The position numbers and the translations under genes were made by a program. A stretch of 60,000 bases of DNA from NCBI GenBank assembly GCA_950295325.1, contig OX485805.1:2172501-2232500 (forward strand). Direction: 5' to 3'. Under the pieces are notes generated by a model. The model had not been told where the DNA came from. It saw only the letters and a list, made by a program, of their open reading frames with translations, and ran no database searches. The stretch is from Polytrichum commune. Lineage: Eukaryota; Streptophyta; Polytrichopsida; Polytrichales; Polytrichaceae. Within the stretch, counting starts at the first letter, position 1, and every line of letters starts with the position of its first letter. Positions 1 to 12,198 of this stretch are shown piece by piece.

Positions 1-1
1 T

Positions 2-2391
2 GATGGGGAGGTTCCGAAGTCCGAGGCAGGTGAACCGCTCCGTGTCAACATTCTCTTCAAACACATTCAGGTGTGCGATCTTTGAATGGTACTGGAATTT
101 CCACCACACATGGGGATTTAATTAGGAACATCATCGGTGCCCTAAAACAGCTACAGTGGTTTTTTGTCCTTAGGTTGTTTGCCACCTTATACCACTCGGA
201 TTTGCGAGGTTCAAGTTTCTGTGCGTCTACAAATGTATCTGAAGAAGCCAGGATCAATCCAGAATTTTTTGGAGCAAATCTTGAATTGTTGTGAATTATC
301 AAAGTGAATGTATCTGATAACAGTGAGCCATAAGAAGAAGGCCATGTTGGTCTCCGCCAATTATGTTGACTATTGAGCCTAGAATGCTTAACCAATTTTG
401 AGCACCTAATCCAATCTTTTTTATACACATGATGACTTTTTGGTGTCCATTCTTAGATATGTTCCTAACCCGCCGCCACACATTTTAAATATAGGTGTCC
501 GATCAAGTTAATGCTAAAGTGTTTTTCTTCGGAGGAGATCACTAGAGGGGAAGAAGTCATCAAGCCCCCAATCTTCCATGTTCTCACAGAAGGATCTCAG
601 TTCTTGGTTGGTTTCAATGTTGCTGACAGGCAATGTTAACAAAGGACACAGCTGTTCTTGCTGAGACAGGAGACTCTTGGTTCAACTGCCAGAAATTGAA
701 GCTCCCAGATGGCTGTGGGTAAGTTATAGCCTGACCTTCAAAAACTTACCTTATATCTTTCATAAATTTTGATATAACTAGTACTCCGTTTTATATTTAA
801 AAGCCTTCAGTCCTGTCTAATAAGGTTTTTAAGATTCACATGTGAGATTGCAGTGAGAGATGCAGAGAACACTGTTTATAAGATATGCGGTGTTACTAAC
901 TGGCTTGTTTCTCTTGTTGTCATTGTCATTTGATCACATTCACATCTTCAAACTTGTGTTGCATTAGCAAATCTATGATGGAACATAAACAAAAACCACA
1001 TTGAAAATTGGACCTCCCTTGATTTAGTTATCCTAAATATTGGAAATGCATGTTGATTTCAAAACTGAATACATAGGTGCCTTGAATTGTGTTCACCAAT
1101 GAGTATGGAGTAATTGATAGAATTTGGAGATGTAGTCCAATCTATTTAAACATGTGTCTTTACAGTGTTTGTTCTTTACATAGCTTCAAATTAAAATTTT
1201 CATGTATCACTAACCTTTACATGTGACTTTGCAGGTTTGAATTTCAAATGCAGTATGGCTCCATAGGATGGTCAGTTGGTGCATTGTTGGGGTATCAGCA
1301 AGCCCTTTTAGGCGTAAAACGTGTTATTGCTTGCATTGGTGATGGCAGTTTCCAGGTTTGTAACAACCAGTAGTTCATGCATGTCCTGTTGACTTTGTAA
1401 ACCGCAAAAAAATGCAACATTTTGCGCAGTATAGAGAGTTACAGAAGAGTGAAGGTGTTAAGATTTTTAGTGAAGTCATTAAAAGTTAGGGACTATTTCT
1501 TCCACGAAACTCGACTAATATGTGTGGAATCCAAAAATGATGATGCAGGTGACTTGCCAGGACGTGTCAACCATGATCCGCAACAATCACAAGGCTATTG
1601 TGTTTCTCATCAACAATGGAGGGTACACTATTGAGGTTGAGATCCACGATGGACCCTATAATGTCATCAAAAATTGGAGCTACACAGGTTTGGTGGAGGC
1701 TATGACCAATGGAGATGGGCAGGTCTGGACCACCAAGGTTAGTGTTGCATGGATGCTCTCTGCCTTTTGGTTTTTTATTTTTGCACCAATAATACCCCCA
1801 TATATTAGGAGGTCTCTAGCATTCTATCAGAAGTAATTATCTTGGATCAGATTGAGTATTAAAGTTATCCATTAATTCAACCGGAGTTTAAGTAGGAAGT
1901 TGGTTGTTTTGCATGCATAACTTTCCATGTTCGGTAAGTATTGGGTGCATGCTTGGAGTCAATGTGGAGGTTTGAACAAAGGACATTCCATATTGGTTCA
2001 TTGAGGGCCAAACTCATTTTGGACATTTCCAAAATGTCCAAAATGAGTTTGGCCCTCAATGAACCAATATGGAAAGTTATGCATGCGAAACAACCAACTC
2101 CCTACCAAAACTCCGGTTGAATTAATGGATAACTCTATTGTATTTCTTTCTTGGTCAAATGCAAAACATTTGGGCACCTCACTGAAAGTCTTTAGAGGAG
2201 TTGTATTTGTGATGCAGGTGAACAATGAAAGTGAATTGACTGCAGCCATCCAAACAGCTACTACCACACAGAAGGACAGCTTCTGTTTTATAGAGACGAT
2301 ATGCCACAAGGATGATACCAGCAAAGAGCTCCTTGAGTGGGGTTCCCGTGTGTCAGCAGCAAATAGCAGGCCCCCCACAAACTACACTTGA
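2..2391 (+). CDS. PDC: Pyruvate decarboxylase, C-terminal part (5' end outside window)
   Basis: Thiamine-diphosphate enzyme that converts pyruvate to acetaldehyde and CO2 in the cytosol, the first step of ethanolic fermentation. Five exons are visible: 2-70, 630-718, 1235-1355, 1549-1737 and 2218-2391, with GT/AG borders and matching phases. They give the last 213 residues. Exon 3 ends in GDGSFQ and exon 4 contains NNGGYT, the two halves of the cofactor-binding motif. [11 protein letters not shown] follows and carries the active-site Glu region. The C-terminus, ending [12 protein letters not shown], is typical of plant PDC. No frameshift or stop is seen. The N-terminal two thirds lie left of the window. 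Intron 4 carries a fold-back MITE and introns 1-2 carry dispersed repeat fragments. The gene is convergent with DEN1, with 640 bp between the stop codons. Confidence 0.95.
73..500. repeat. Dispersed repeat fragment in PDC intron 1
   Basis: Intron 1 of PDC contains a sequence whose core (about 395-495, wording like 'gtccaatct...gtgtccattctta') recurs at about 17190-17300 and 48230-48330. A shorter piece is near 1128-1150 in PDC intron 2. This is a low-copy dispersed repeat without recognisable coding capacity, and its ends could not be fixed. Confidence 0.5.
1862..2135. mobile_element. Fold-back MITE, family A, copy 1 (PDC intron 4)
   Basis: The 274-bp sequence folds on itself. Its termini AAGTTATCC and GGATAACTC continue into long inverted arms that meet in a near-perfect central hairpin at about 2000-2065. 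TA flanks both ends (1860-1861 and 2136-2137), as expected for a Tc1/mariner-type target duplication. A diverged second copy is at 18206-18541. It is non-autonomous with no ORF of its own; the apparent ORFs are products of the inverted arms. Confidence 0.8.
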
Positions 2392-3030
2392 ATTCTCTTC
2401 TTCAAGGGGAGTCCTAAATCTCTCAACTCTTGGAAAAAAATTCAAATGGAACTTCACAATCTACTACTTGTTCTAACAGAACATCACTGCAAGATGTGTA
2501 CCATACATGCTGCAGGATATGGCGAGCTACAATTTCCCACTAATTTGCTGGATTTTGTAGACCGATTCAATTGCTGAGAATGCTTTTGGAATCTCTCACA
2601 CTCTCTCACTCTCAAAACTGGGGTGAGCATATCATTGCATATTCACCCATCAGCGCAACTATTACGTTGCTATTACTATTCTCTCTGCACAACTAAACTG
2701 AACATGCCTAACCTTTAGACCCAAATCTATAAGCGATGTGCTCGACATCACATTCCAAGATTACCAAGGCATCAGAAACTATTTGAATCACCAATTTGGT
2801 CAGACTCAGTAGACACCTTTTTCTTCAGGTGGCACTTATTCTTTATGTTGCCAAGAGCAGAGGTCCTTGAATGAGTATCAAAAACGAGTATCAGAGGGTT
2901 TTACATTATTGTTGTCATATGTACATTTGTGGGTAAAATCCCTTGAGCTCTAAGTGACTTTTACATACTTTCACGCTTGGTCTGACGGACACACCTGAGG
3001 ATACCTAACCATACTTGAAGAACGATACAT
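2392..3030. other. Convergent 3' flanks of PDC and DEN1
   Basis: About 640 bp between the two stop codons. It presumably holds both 3' UTRs. No further gene or repeat was recognised. Confidence 0.6.
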
Positions 3031-5188
3031 TCAATTACTGATATTAGAATAACTTTTCCTAGAGCTGGAGTTACAGGACAATTGAGAAATTATATCAAGG
3101 GTACTTCTCCGCATCTTGTGTACTGAAGAAGAAGTTACTTGTGTTTGTATGACTCCTCCAACGTCATGAAACGTGACTGCCCTCTGTTTCTCTTGAAAGG
3201 AGTTGCACAGCACTTGAGCGATGGCCATCACGTATACCCCACAGTCATAGCCGTTCTGCTGTTGAGGTGTAATGGGCTCAATCAGTTTGGCTTTTGAAGC
3301 CTCTCCACCTGGCACACGAATGAAGCAAAGAAATATTAAGCCCTCATTCGATTTTACATGCTATTATGTAGATCTAAATCGCTACATATCACACATCGTA
3401 TGGAAAACAAACCAAACAAGAGCGAAAAGCACATATGAAAACCATGCCAGCAATTCGCTCTTAATTGTAGACGTTGTTAGTCAATAGCAAAGAATGACTA
3501 CGAACTTGTCACATTTCTTTTTAGGGGTTTAAGTTTAGGGTCTAGAGCCCACCAAGAAATGGCTTGACAACAGCCATTAGGTTTTGGGCCTTGCTCGCAT
3601 TAATTTCCGCCACACTGTCGTAATGCTCAAACACATTTCCATGCCTGCATGATCAATTACATTCCCACCTTCGTCAAGAACAAACTTACAATTCCACGCC
3701 TCCTCAAGTGAGGAAGAAACTAAATTATATAACATATAGAAATATTGGGAGGGGAGAAATGATTAAGGCAAAGCACAGCATAAGAACGATATGGGGACAG
3801 ACCTGCTGTAGACAAGAAGAGTCCAGTGTGATCCACCCTCTGCCACATCCACATCCTCGTTGTTGTTCAAGGCAAAAATCACCATCTGCCTCAGTGGGCC
3901 CAAATGTTAATGCACTACAAAAGTTGAACGCAAGTGGTCATCCTCTGTAACCATGCCAGATATTGTTAACATCAGAATCACATCATAATGAACCAGGGTA
4001 CTTCATTGCAGAGAGATTCAGATTTTTCAAGTTTGGGTTTTACACTTCATCTACAACGTGGTGAAGATATTTTGGAACTAAAAGCCTCAGACTCTGGTGA
4101 CCGATTTCTTACAGGCTGGCAACCTTGCACCAAGCCAAGCAAATTTCATCACAATGAGAGCACGACCTTGCGTTCTAAGGAGATGAGGAAAAAGAGGTCT
4201 TAGGGAGCAAGCGAAGACCACAATTCATATCATGAATCAGGTCCTATGTTTACTAAGTGAGCGACTCCCACAACTCATGGGTTCACCAGATTTCAAGTGC
4301 TGTGAACGAATTCTTACATCAAGCCCTCAAGGTTTTCTTGCAATTAGCCCTCGTGGATACGCCTTATTTCAAGGTACTCTGTCACGAAGTTAAAGAATCC
4401 ATGTACAACATGGAAGATGTTGCAACCGAGGCCTCATGGACTCACCACATTTCACGTCATCTGTTACAAATTGAAAGACTTCATCTACACCATGGGTAAA
4501 ACTCTGTTTGCAAGCAAGTCTCCATGGACTCAGGTGACCAATTTCTCACAGGCTGGAAATCCAACACCAAGCGAAGCCAATTTTGATACGATGAGAGGAC
4601 ATTGTTTATGAGAAGATGTGGAAAGAGAGGACCCAAGTACTAAGTCACAAAGTGAAGGCATATCCATGTACAGAATGGAAGATATTGTTGCAACAAAGCC
4701 CTAGTAGACTCACCACATTTCAAGTCATCTCTTACAAAACGAAGACTCCATGTACACCATGCCGTATCCGATTTCAACGAAATCTTATCGAAATTGTGTC
4801 ATTCAGAAAACACGGTTATCCTCTCCTTAGAACGGAGTAGCTAAGGGGCGCTTATTAATTACTAGCTAGCTGCTCCAATTTAGAGTAATAACGGAAATGC
4901 AAGGGAAGCCAATACCTCGCGATTGTGGAGCTGCAGAGGGGTGATGGCATCGTTGAGGGATTGCCTGTCGGGGCAGTGAAGGAGCCAGTATGTGATTGCT
5001 GGACCTATGAGGAGCAGGCGGGAGCTGTTGCTATCATCGGTGAGGTTGGCGGTGAGGTAGGAGAAGAAAAATTCGATGATCTGATCGTTCAGGTAGTGCG
5101 GGCCTTCCAGAAGCTCCACATCCGAGCGCCGCAATAATACATCGCCATAGCTCAACACCTTCTCGTCGCCCTTCATCACGAATTCCAC
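3031..5188 (-). CDS. DEN1: NEDD8-specific cysteine protease (deneddylase 1, SENP8/NEDP1 type)
   Basis: ULP1/C48-family peptidase that matures NEDD8/RUB and removes it from non-cullin targets. Four exons on the minus strand, 5188-4916, 3885-3803, 3644-3553 and 3308-3031, join in phase to 241 residues, close to the family's usual size. Exon 1 carries the N-terminal signature LSYGDVLLRRSDVELL and LNDQIIEFFFSYL. The catalytic triad is visible: His111 in GGSHWTLLV, Asp128 in FEHYDS and Cys172 in QQQNGYDCG, with the nearby Gln. The start is the first ATG of the conserved exon, and no better upstream start is visible. Intron 1 (about 1 kb) contains degenerate tandem repeats. SENP8 is told from other ULP1 proteases by its short length and the NNNEDVD...GGSHW segment. 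Confidence 0.92.
4081..4830. repeat. Degenerate tandem repeats inside DEN1 intron 1
   Basis: Blocks recur imperfectly. 'gactc(t/a)ggtgaccgatttct' at about 4090 returns near 4532. 'gtcacgaagttaaag...tccatgtaca...atggaagat' at about 4381 returns near 4645, an offset of about 265 bp. Several 'ccatggactcaccacatttca'-like blocks lie between. There is no coding signal. The intron appears to have grown by local duplication. Confidence 0.55.
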
Positions 5189-5463
5189 ACGAGAAGCAAA
5201 CCCGAGAATTTTTTTGTTTCAATCAACGAGGGACTCTGTGAATGTCGAACACCTGCGAGTTGGTTGGTGTATCAAAGCCGCCGTTTCTTCGAAGATGGTC
5301 GCCGGGTATGCCTAAGTAATATCTTCATTTCTCCTAGATTTCAGGACTCGGCCCTGATGGCCGTAGCGGAGAGAGACAAGGACAAATATCTATGACAGCT
5401 CTAGATATAGCGAGTGTCTCAAACCTCTTAGATCTTAGATCCCGGCCTCTCGAGTTCTCACTA

Positions 5464-5684
5464 CACTAAATATTGCATTTAGTGTCACTTACTATTTGGA
5501 ATTACGCAATGCTTTAACTATTTACTGTATATCTCATTTCATGCTACCAAAGGTCAAATTGGTTGTTTGGACATTATAGAACATTAGCATCTCTTCTTTT
5601 GGTAAAAACATTACATTAATAATAATAAAAATATAGCATTGTGTAACTTCATATAGTAAGTGACACTAAATGCAATATTTAGTG
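5464..5684. mobile_element. CACTAAAT-ended MITE, family B, copy 1
   Basis: The 221-bp element begins CACTAAATATTGCATTTAGT and ends with its inverted partner (ATATTTAGTG), flanked by TA on both sides. The terminal inverted repeat is about 30 bp. A second copy with the same ends and TA flanks is at 19433-19649. The TA duplication argues against true CACTA transposons (3-bp duplications) and for a mariner-like source. No coding capacity. Confidence 0.8.
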
Positions 5685-5828
5685 TATTGATTCAGGCTCT
5701 CAATCGAGACTAGTTATATCTATATAATTTGATAGCTATGGACTAGATAGATAGGCAATGAGAAAAGAGTGGGTGACAAGTCACAAGAGCAGTGAGTCGT
5801 CCACCTATCCTCGATGGGTATCAATTGT

Positions 5829-6165
5829 AACCAACTAGCTCATGGACATGATTGGGACATTAAGCATGATATTGTGTCTCCATGGATTAAAATCCATCAT
5901 GAGCTTTGATAATCCTTCTGCTCTTGGATGAGCAATTGGTTATGAACCAGATAATCATTGAGAAGAGGGTGGATGATTAACCTCAGAAGTGGCCTCGAGG
6001 AAGTGGCAAGTAATTTGCCTCCTCTAGTGGGTTAGACATAACCAATTAGCTCATGGAGAAAATCCTTGGAATTATGCATGATATTCCAACTACACAACTA
6101 AAACATTATGATGAATTCTCATAGCCCTTTTACACTTGGATGAGCGATCGGTTATATACAAAGTT
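5829..6165. repeat. Two diverged ~210-bp tandem units
   Basis: 'taaccaactagctcatgga' at about 5829 returns as 'taaccaattagctcatgga' near 6039. The following 'gcatgatatt' and 'cttggatgagc' motifs are in the same order. Both units end in a 'ggttat' motif. Non-coding. Confidence 0.5.
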
Positions 6166-9100
6166 ACTTTCGGATGAATATACAAACTTATAAGGTTTTT
6201 TCTAATTTGATTTTGACACAAGGTAATTTGCATGGGTAAAGAATTAACCTATTGACTAGGTCAACACATTGACATATCAATGTCGTTTTCTTAATGAGGC
6301 TATATATATTTGAGCGATTCATTAATTTGGAGGTGTTTGTCAAAAGAAAATTGAAAAAAATACGACCAATAAAAGACACATCACCGTGTACATATATATG
6401 CACATCGTTTATATTTACATGTAAAAATTACATTGGAATGCATAAAACACTTATTCCTTAATTGTCTCACTAGAATATACGAGTGCACACTAGCAAAAGC
6501 AACAGTCATGTAGTTCCATGTGGAAGACCGGTTCCATGTACTGCGGGTCAAGCTTAACAATGAAGAGCCACCATGGCCAGAGGTCAACAATGAACATTGC
6601 CATGAACGCCTACATGCCGTCGATTGCCGCCATCTTGGAAACCATTCACACCTTCAGCCACACCCGGATAGATGTCTTCATCGTGCCACCGCTTATGCAA
6701 ATCTTGAAGGGCAACATCCCTTTTATCACCTTCCGACACAACCTCATCGTCATCATGGAATGTAAGATTGATATCTCTCTTCCACCCAATGAACAACAAC
6801 AGTTGTTGAGCATGGATATACCTCATGTTGGAAACATTAGTGATAGAATCAAAAAAATACATTTGAAATGTCCTCCATTTTAATATCATGAGGATTCATC
6901 ATAATCCTCCAAATGGACACAACCCTTCTAACATCCATCCCAACAAACCTCAAACGCATCACCCCATGTAGTATTCAAATAAAATTGTCCAATTTTGCAC
7001 ATATGAAACAATGTGCCCATAAGACTAACACCCAAATGATTCTTCATGCAAAATCAAGCCATTGATGGGCATGTTGAAAAATGATGTTGTGAGACAAATT
7101 GACTCGATTTTTGAGACCCACCTTTTCAAATTTTGCATACTCCGAATTTCCTTCATTCACATCCTTAGATGGCACATTACGATGCACAAACTCAAAGTGC
7201 TCCTCACAACTATCCTTCATCCAATGCCCAACCATGTCCAAGAAAAGTATGCAACCCCTCATCTCTTTATTTTTTGCAAGACACCACTGACATGCACAAT
7301 TGAAGGATTATGATCCTACCCAAGAGCAACCTTGATTTTTGTTTGTTTGTTCAGGACATGAAGATTACTGAATTTCCTTGAAAACCATTCGGAAGTGTTG
7401 GTGAGTCAAAATCACCTCCTTTCTCAATTCAACACACACCAACACAACAATGCTCTTATGCAAATCAACAGATGTTCACCAATAATCTTAAATCAATTTC
7501 TTCCCCACAAAAGTGGGGAGTTAATGGAAGTGCTCTTTACTAATGAACATGTTGCAACTAAGGTGGACTGCCATACTAAATCCAACACCCCACCCAAAAC
7601 CAACACCCTAAATTTTGCACAATAATTACATATCGATGATGAGAATGTCCACCACCTTCACATTAGGCTCCCATGTTGGTTTTGGGTCATCTACCAATAA
7701 AACTTTGACCTTCCAAGTTCTGCATACGTGATATAAGATATATGTAAGTCCATTGAAGGCCCTTTCCATTGCTCATTAGAGACATATAAAATTCTATCAA
7801 TCTAAGTGTAGCAAGAAAGAGGCGGCCATACTATTTTTTTGTCTTCCCTCCCAACGTTGCCATCATATGGTTTTAAACGTGAAGCTAATTCCATTACTCG
7901 AGGTTGTTTTGTACCGGTCTTGGATTTCAAATTTCTCACATGAGGTATTTGATAAGGTGAAGATTTAGGTCTATTGTTCATATATATTTTCTTGCAGACT
8001 TACAAATAAAGGGGTTCACTCCAAGATAGTGTATTGTTTTATAAGGTATGTTTGAATTAGGTATAGGTATCGGTATTGGTTGTGCTACTTCCATTGTAGG
8101 CAAAGCCAATGGTGTAGAAGTCGTTTTAGTCACCATGGAAGGATCTTTGATCAATTTTTTTTAGGATCATTTAGAGTATCCATTAATTCACTATCCAGAG
8201 GGAGGAGGGGGGGGGGGGTCACTCCAGTATTTTAGAAAATTACGCGAGAACAACTATGGGCTCCACTTTAAAGTTGCAAGCTACAAATTAAAGTACTTGT
8301 AGTTGTAACAAAAGCTCAAGTTTTATATTGAACTTCATGGTATAAATAAATTAGGGTGTTAGTCATGTTAGAAAAGTTTTAAACTTAACATACCATAGGG
8401 TTCGGTAGGGTAGGGAATTAAAATTATATATGTTAGGACCCCACATTGTGGATGAGCACCATTGGATGACATTTCATGAATGTCTCTGGGTAGTTGGATG
8501 TAACTTGCTGGGTTAGATGTGGGAAGGGCTCCTGACGGGTTTGTGCATTCCGTTTGACTTTGTAAGTTCCTAGGTAGGGTATGTGGGAGCTCTTTGAAGT
8601 TCTTATGTTTGTGCAAACTCCCACCATCTTGCAAACTTGGCAAATGTTGATGGTTGGACAGTAGGCGCAAGTGCATAGTTGCGCTCCTCAGGTGTGCCCA
8701 TCTCAAGCTTCATCTTTCCTACTTTCAATTTTTTGCTCGCTTTGATATATGGGTGAGGTGTTGGATTCAAAATGATTTTCAAAGCACCTCAAATTTGTGG
8801 TTGTTGTCTAAGCCATAAGCTTAGTTTAGTGTCATTGAGTTGAAGCTTCTCCAAGATACCCTATGTGATTCTTACTTTGATGTGGAGATAAACTACAGAT
8901 TTGGTTTGTTTAAGGCAATGTAGTAGTACAAACCTCTAGCTACTTGTTGGATTGTTGCATCAAAATTTAACTGTTGAGTTTTGAAGGTGATAAAATCTCC
9001 TCTTGTCCTTCATGTTCTTTCTTAAAATTCTATATTTCCAAATTTAGTTAACTTTCTTTTTGTACCTTAAGGACATATCGTAACGACTTTTCTTTCTCTT

Positions 9101-9639
9101 AACTTCTTTCTTTTCTTTTGGTATTTCCTAGAAATTACATGATCCCCCTTGTCTTATCATGGGTTGTTTTCCTTACCGAGGTTGTTTGTGTATGTCATAT
9201 TGCATGTGCAGGGTCCAGTATGGGAGATGCATATGCCCACGCATACCACTTATGTTTTAATTGCTCTTTTCACAAACATTGTTCTTCCATTCAAGCAAAT
9301 TTTGTAATATCAAAAAAGTTCACTTGTTGAGTGGATGAATCAATGATATCTAGAATGTTCACACTTGCACAAGGGTCTAATGGTCCATAAGTGAAACAAG
9401 CCTTAATCCTAGTAATTGTCCACCATTCTAACAACCATTTGCAAATTTGTTGACTGGGAATTCTATGTTCTATGATGACCATAGATTAGAAATAAAAATC
9501 TAATATCAACCCTCAAGCTTGGGTATCCATTATGGATCACAAATTCATTAAAATACTCTCCATCTTTTTAAGATAGAGATAGAGTAGTAGTTAGTGGTTA
9601 GTTGCTATTTGCTAAAGCTCTAGCTTTAGCCTTAATTGG
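6166..9639. other. Intergenic, no supported gene
   Basis: Between DEN1 and the coiled-coil gene. Short open frames at 6.5-7.3 kb on both strands lack splice logic or recognisable motifs and look like decayed mobile DNA. The stretch 7560-7770 resembles 12050-12260 (shared 'ccaacacccca(c/t)ccaaaa...tttgcata' blocks), so it is a dispersed repeat. A G-rich homopolymer lies near 8207-8218. I see nothing else. Confidence 0.5.
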
Positions 9640-9790
9640 AGTATTAGATTGTTGGCTTGGAGAGTGACAAAAGGTCATCCATCCAAGTATTATTCTTTGG
9701 AAGGATGACTTAACCTCCCAATTATTTCCACCATTCAGCCACTCCACCCAAGAGTGATTGGTGTACAAGATTAGTGCAAGTTAGGTATTT
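9640..9790 (-). repeat. Possible 5S-derived SINE fragment (copy 3)
   Basis: On the minus strand this reads GGTTAAGTC, then TAATACTTGGATGGATGACC. These match in order and spacing the 5S rRNA internal control region (box A GTTAAGC, box C GGATGGGTGACC). The downstream tail does not match the other two copies, so it may be a diverged member or a 5S pseudogene scrap. Confidence 0.4.
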
Positions 9791-10309
9791 AAAGCCATCT
9801 CCCTTGTTGTAGCAAGTTTTATGTAGATTTCCAAGTGGTTTTACTAATTTGACTAATTTTATCATATAACTCACTTCAATAGCTTTTCAATGACACCTTA
9901 TACGTCCAATTCTGATCTAGAATGAATTGATTATGAAATACTAAAGTTCTGCCTATAAATTGTCAATGTGGCAGTGTTTAAGTACAATCCAACTCTGATA
10001 GGATTTTTTCCAAAATTTTGGTAATATTTATTTTTTATTTATTTTCAGTAGCCTTTTTCAATAGCTCTCCAACGGTATATCACATGTCCAACCTGAATTT
10101 AACCTGGGAGTTAATAATTGAACAACAATGAGGTGAACAAGTAAATTGTTCTTGAAACACAATATTCATTAAAATGAGAGTTTTCCAGTGAATTGAGAGT
10201 ACATAAAGAAAATTATTAATCCAAGAATGAAATGAAAACCATTGGAAAGTTGTAGAGTACAAGTAAAAAAATAACATTTGATTTTCCGCCGTAAATTCCG
10301 CCGTAGTTT

Positions 10310-10657
10310 CCATTAAAATGAGAGTATGTTAAGCTGGGAAATCGACTCATTTAGGTCGACTCAACCTTAATTGACAACATATTGTCCTCATTTAGGTTGA
10401 CTCAACCTAAATTGACTAACATATTGTCCTCATTTAGGTCGACTCAACCTAAATTGACAACATAATGTCCTCATTTAGGTTGACTCAACCTAAATTGACA
10501 AAACATTGTCCTCATTTAGGTCAACTCAACCTAAATTGACAACATAATGTCCTCATTTAGGTCGACTCAACCTAAATTGACAAAATATTGTCCTCATTTA
10601 GGTCGACTCAACCTAAATGAGTCGATTTCCTAGCTTAACATACTCTCATTTTAATGG
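10310..10657. mobile_element. Inverted-repeat element with a core of tandem palindromes
   Basis: The 348-bp element has about 50-bp inverted ends (CCATTAAAATGAGAGTATGT and its complement). The core is six full plus one partial 41-42-bp tandem units. Every unit contains a near-palindrome of the form TTTAGGTCGACTCAACCTAAA, 21 bp with alternating TCGAC/TTGAC variants. Such an array could form many alternative hairpins. There is no ORF. A partial outside copy of the end ('attaaaatgagag') is near 10167. Confidence 0.75.
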
Positions 10658-12198
10658 ATCCTACACGTCTGAAGTATAATCTAGTATTTATCAACCTAAC
10701 ATGACTTTTAGGTGTCCAAATGACCAATATTATTTTGAGAGGATCCCACTCTCTCAAAATATTGAATATCGTGTTTTGAATGATCTACTGGATAAATGTA
10801 CTAGGTATGATGGATAAAATTTAGATGAAGTTATGATGCTTTAGGTTGAATTAGGAATGATTTGTGATGGATGAAAGGATGGTCTTAGAATAAAGGGTGG
10901 TTTGCACGGATGAAAAATGGTTGAATGACTGTTATGCGTTTGGATGATTATAGGATATAGAATGTCATTGTTTGGGGAAAGTAGGGTAGTTCTCCCATCT
11001 GGCCAATTTTGTGGATTCTTACTTCAATTGGAGTAGTAAATTGTCACTACAAGTAAAAAATCTTTCGACTCCTCAATCACAAACACTCAAACTATGGTCT
11101 TGGCTGATATCATAGGCACTTGGATAGGTAAACTCCTCACATTCTCAAAGGAAGTTTTTCTCATATTACAACGATAAAGTGTTACAAATTACAAAGACAA
11201 TTCATGGAATTAAATTAGTTTTTATTTCTACAACAATCAAATATTCACGTTCGAATTCCAATTTTGATTTAGACTCTTTATTTCCCTTTCCAACACACAT
11301 TCCTCCATAATGCTTGACTATAACTCCTCCTTAATTAGATTCCATTGCATTCCCTCAACCTCTTGGTAACTGATAAGAATTGTTCTTGCTAATTCCAATC
11401 TCAAGAATTGGGGTTCAAAACTCTAGACAAATCAAGGTCTACCAGGCTACTCCAACAAACAATTCTTTCACCTAACTCAAGGCTAGCATCAAGATCATTT
11501 AAGAAGAATATTTTCTATATTCAATCATTCTAGCAATGTTTTCAAAGCCAGACAATGTAGTCACATGAAACAAATCCAATCCAAACACAAAAGATCTAGT
11601 TCAATTTCCCGTTCCAACTAGATTGCATAAATCCACGATTGAGTCCATTTCACTATATTGAATAACTTTAATGTCCAACTTAGGATTGAGAATAATGAGC
11701 TCCTAACTCGACTTATAAGTTTAACATGTATGTTCTGATCCCTCACCTAAAAGATAGCTAAGAATAAGATTATTGTAGGCTGATAGCCGTTTTGACACAA
11801 AATAAATCCAAAAATAATAGACATAATTTGTCAAAACTATTCTAATTCACCTTACACATTTGTCACAATATGGCAAATTCTCACTCTACTCAAGTTGATG
11901 TAGTTTTAATAATCCACTTTAAGGTACTACATAGAGGAGGATTTTGCATTATATTCCAAGTTATCCTTAGTCATCGCAAAGAATATGAATTACCATGAAA
12001 TTGCAAGACTGTGTACTAAGAACTTGGTATGTGTCCTTAATACATTTCCCGGCCTCCATTGTACATAGAAGATGCGCTTATTTGGAATTGTGTCCTCAGT
12101 AAAGTAGAGGGTGCTAAAACCAACACCCCATCCAAAATCAACATCCTGAAAACTTTACAAAATAAATACATTTTGCAAAATGAGAATGTTCACTTTGT
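10658..12198. other. Intergenic, no supported gene
   Basis: AT-rich sequence without a coding frame, RNA gene or clear repeat that I can support. The end of it (from about 12050) joins a dispersed repeat shared with 7560-7770. Confidence 0.5.

Noticed and set aside
5464-5684. CACTA-superfamily transposon based on CACTA...TAGTG ends.
   Set aside because: Both copies have TA rather than 3-bp duplications, and there is no transposase. Better treated as TA-inserting MITEs.
6518-7313. Overlapping open frames on both strands that might be a small gene.
   Set aside because: No recognisable domain, no consistent start or splice sites, and frames occur equally on both strands. Likely a decayed element.
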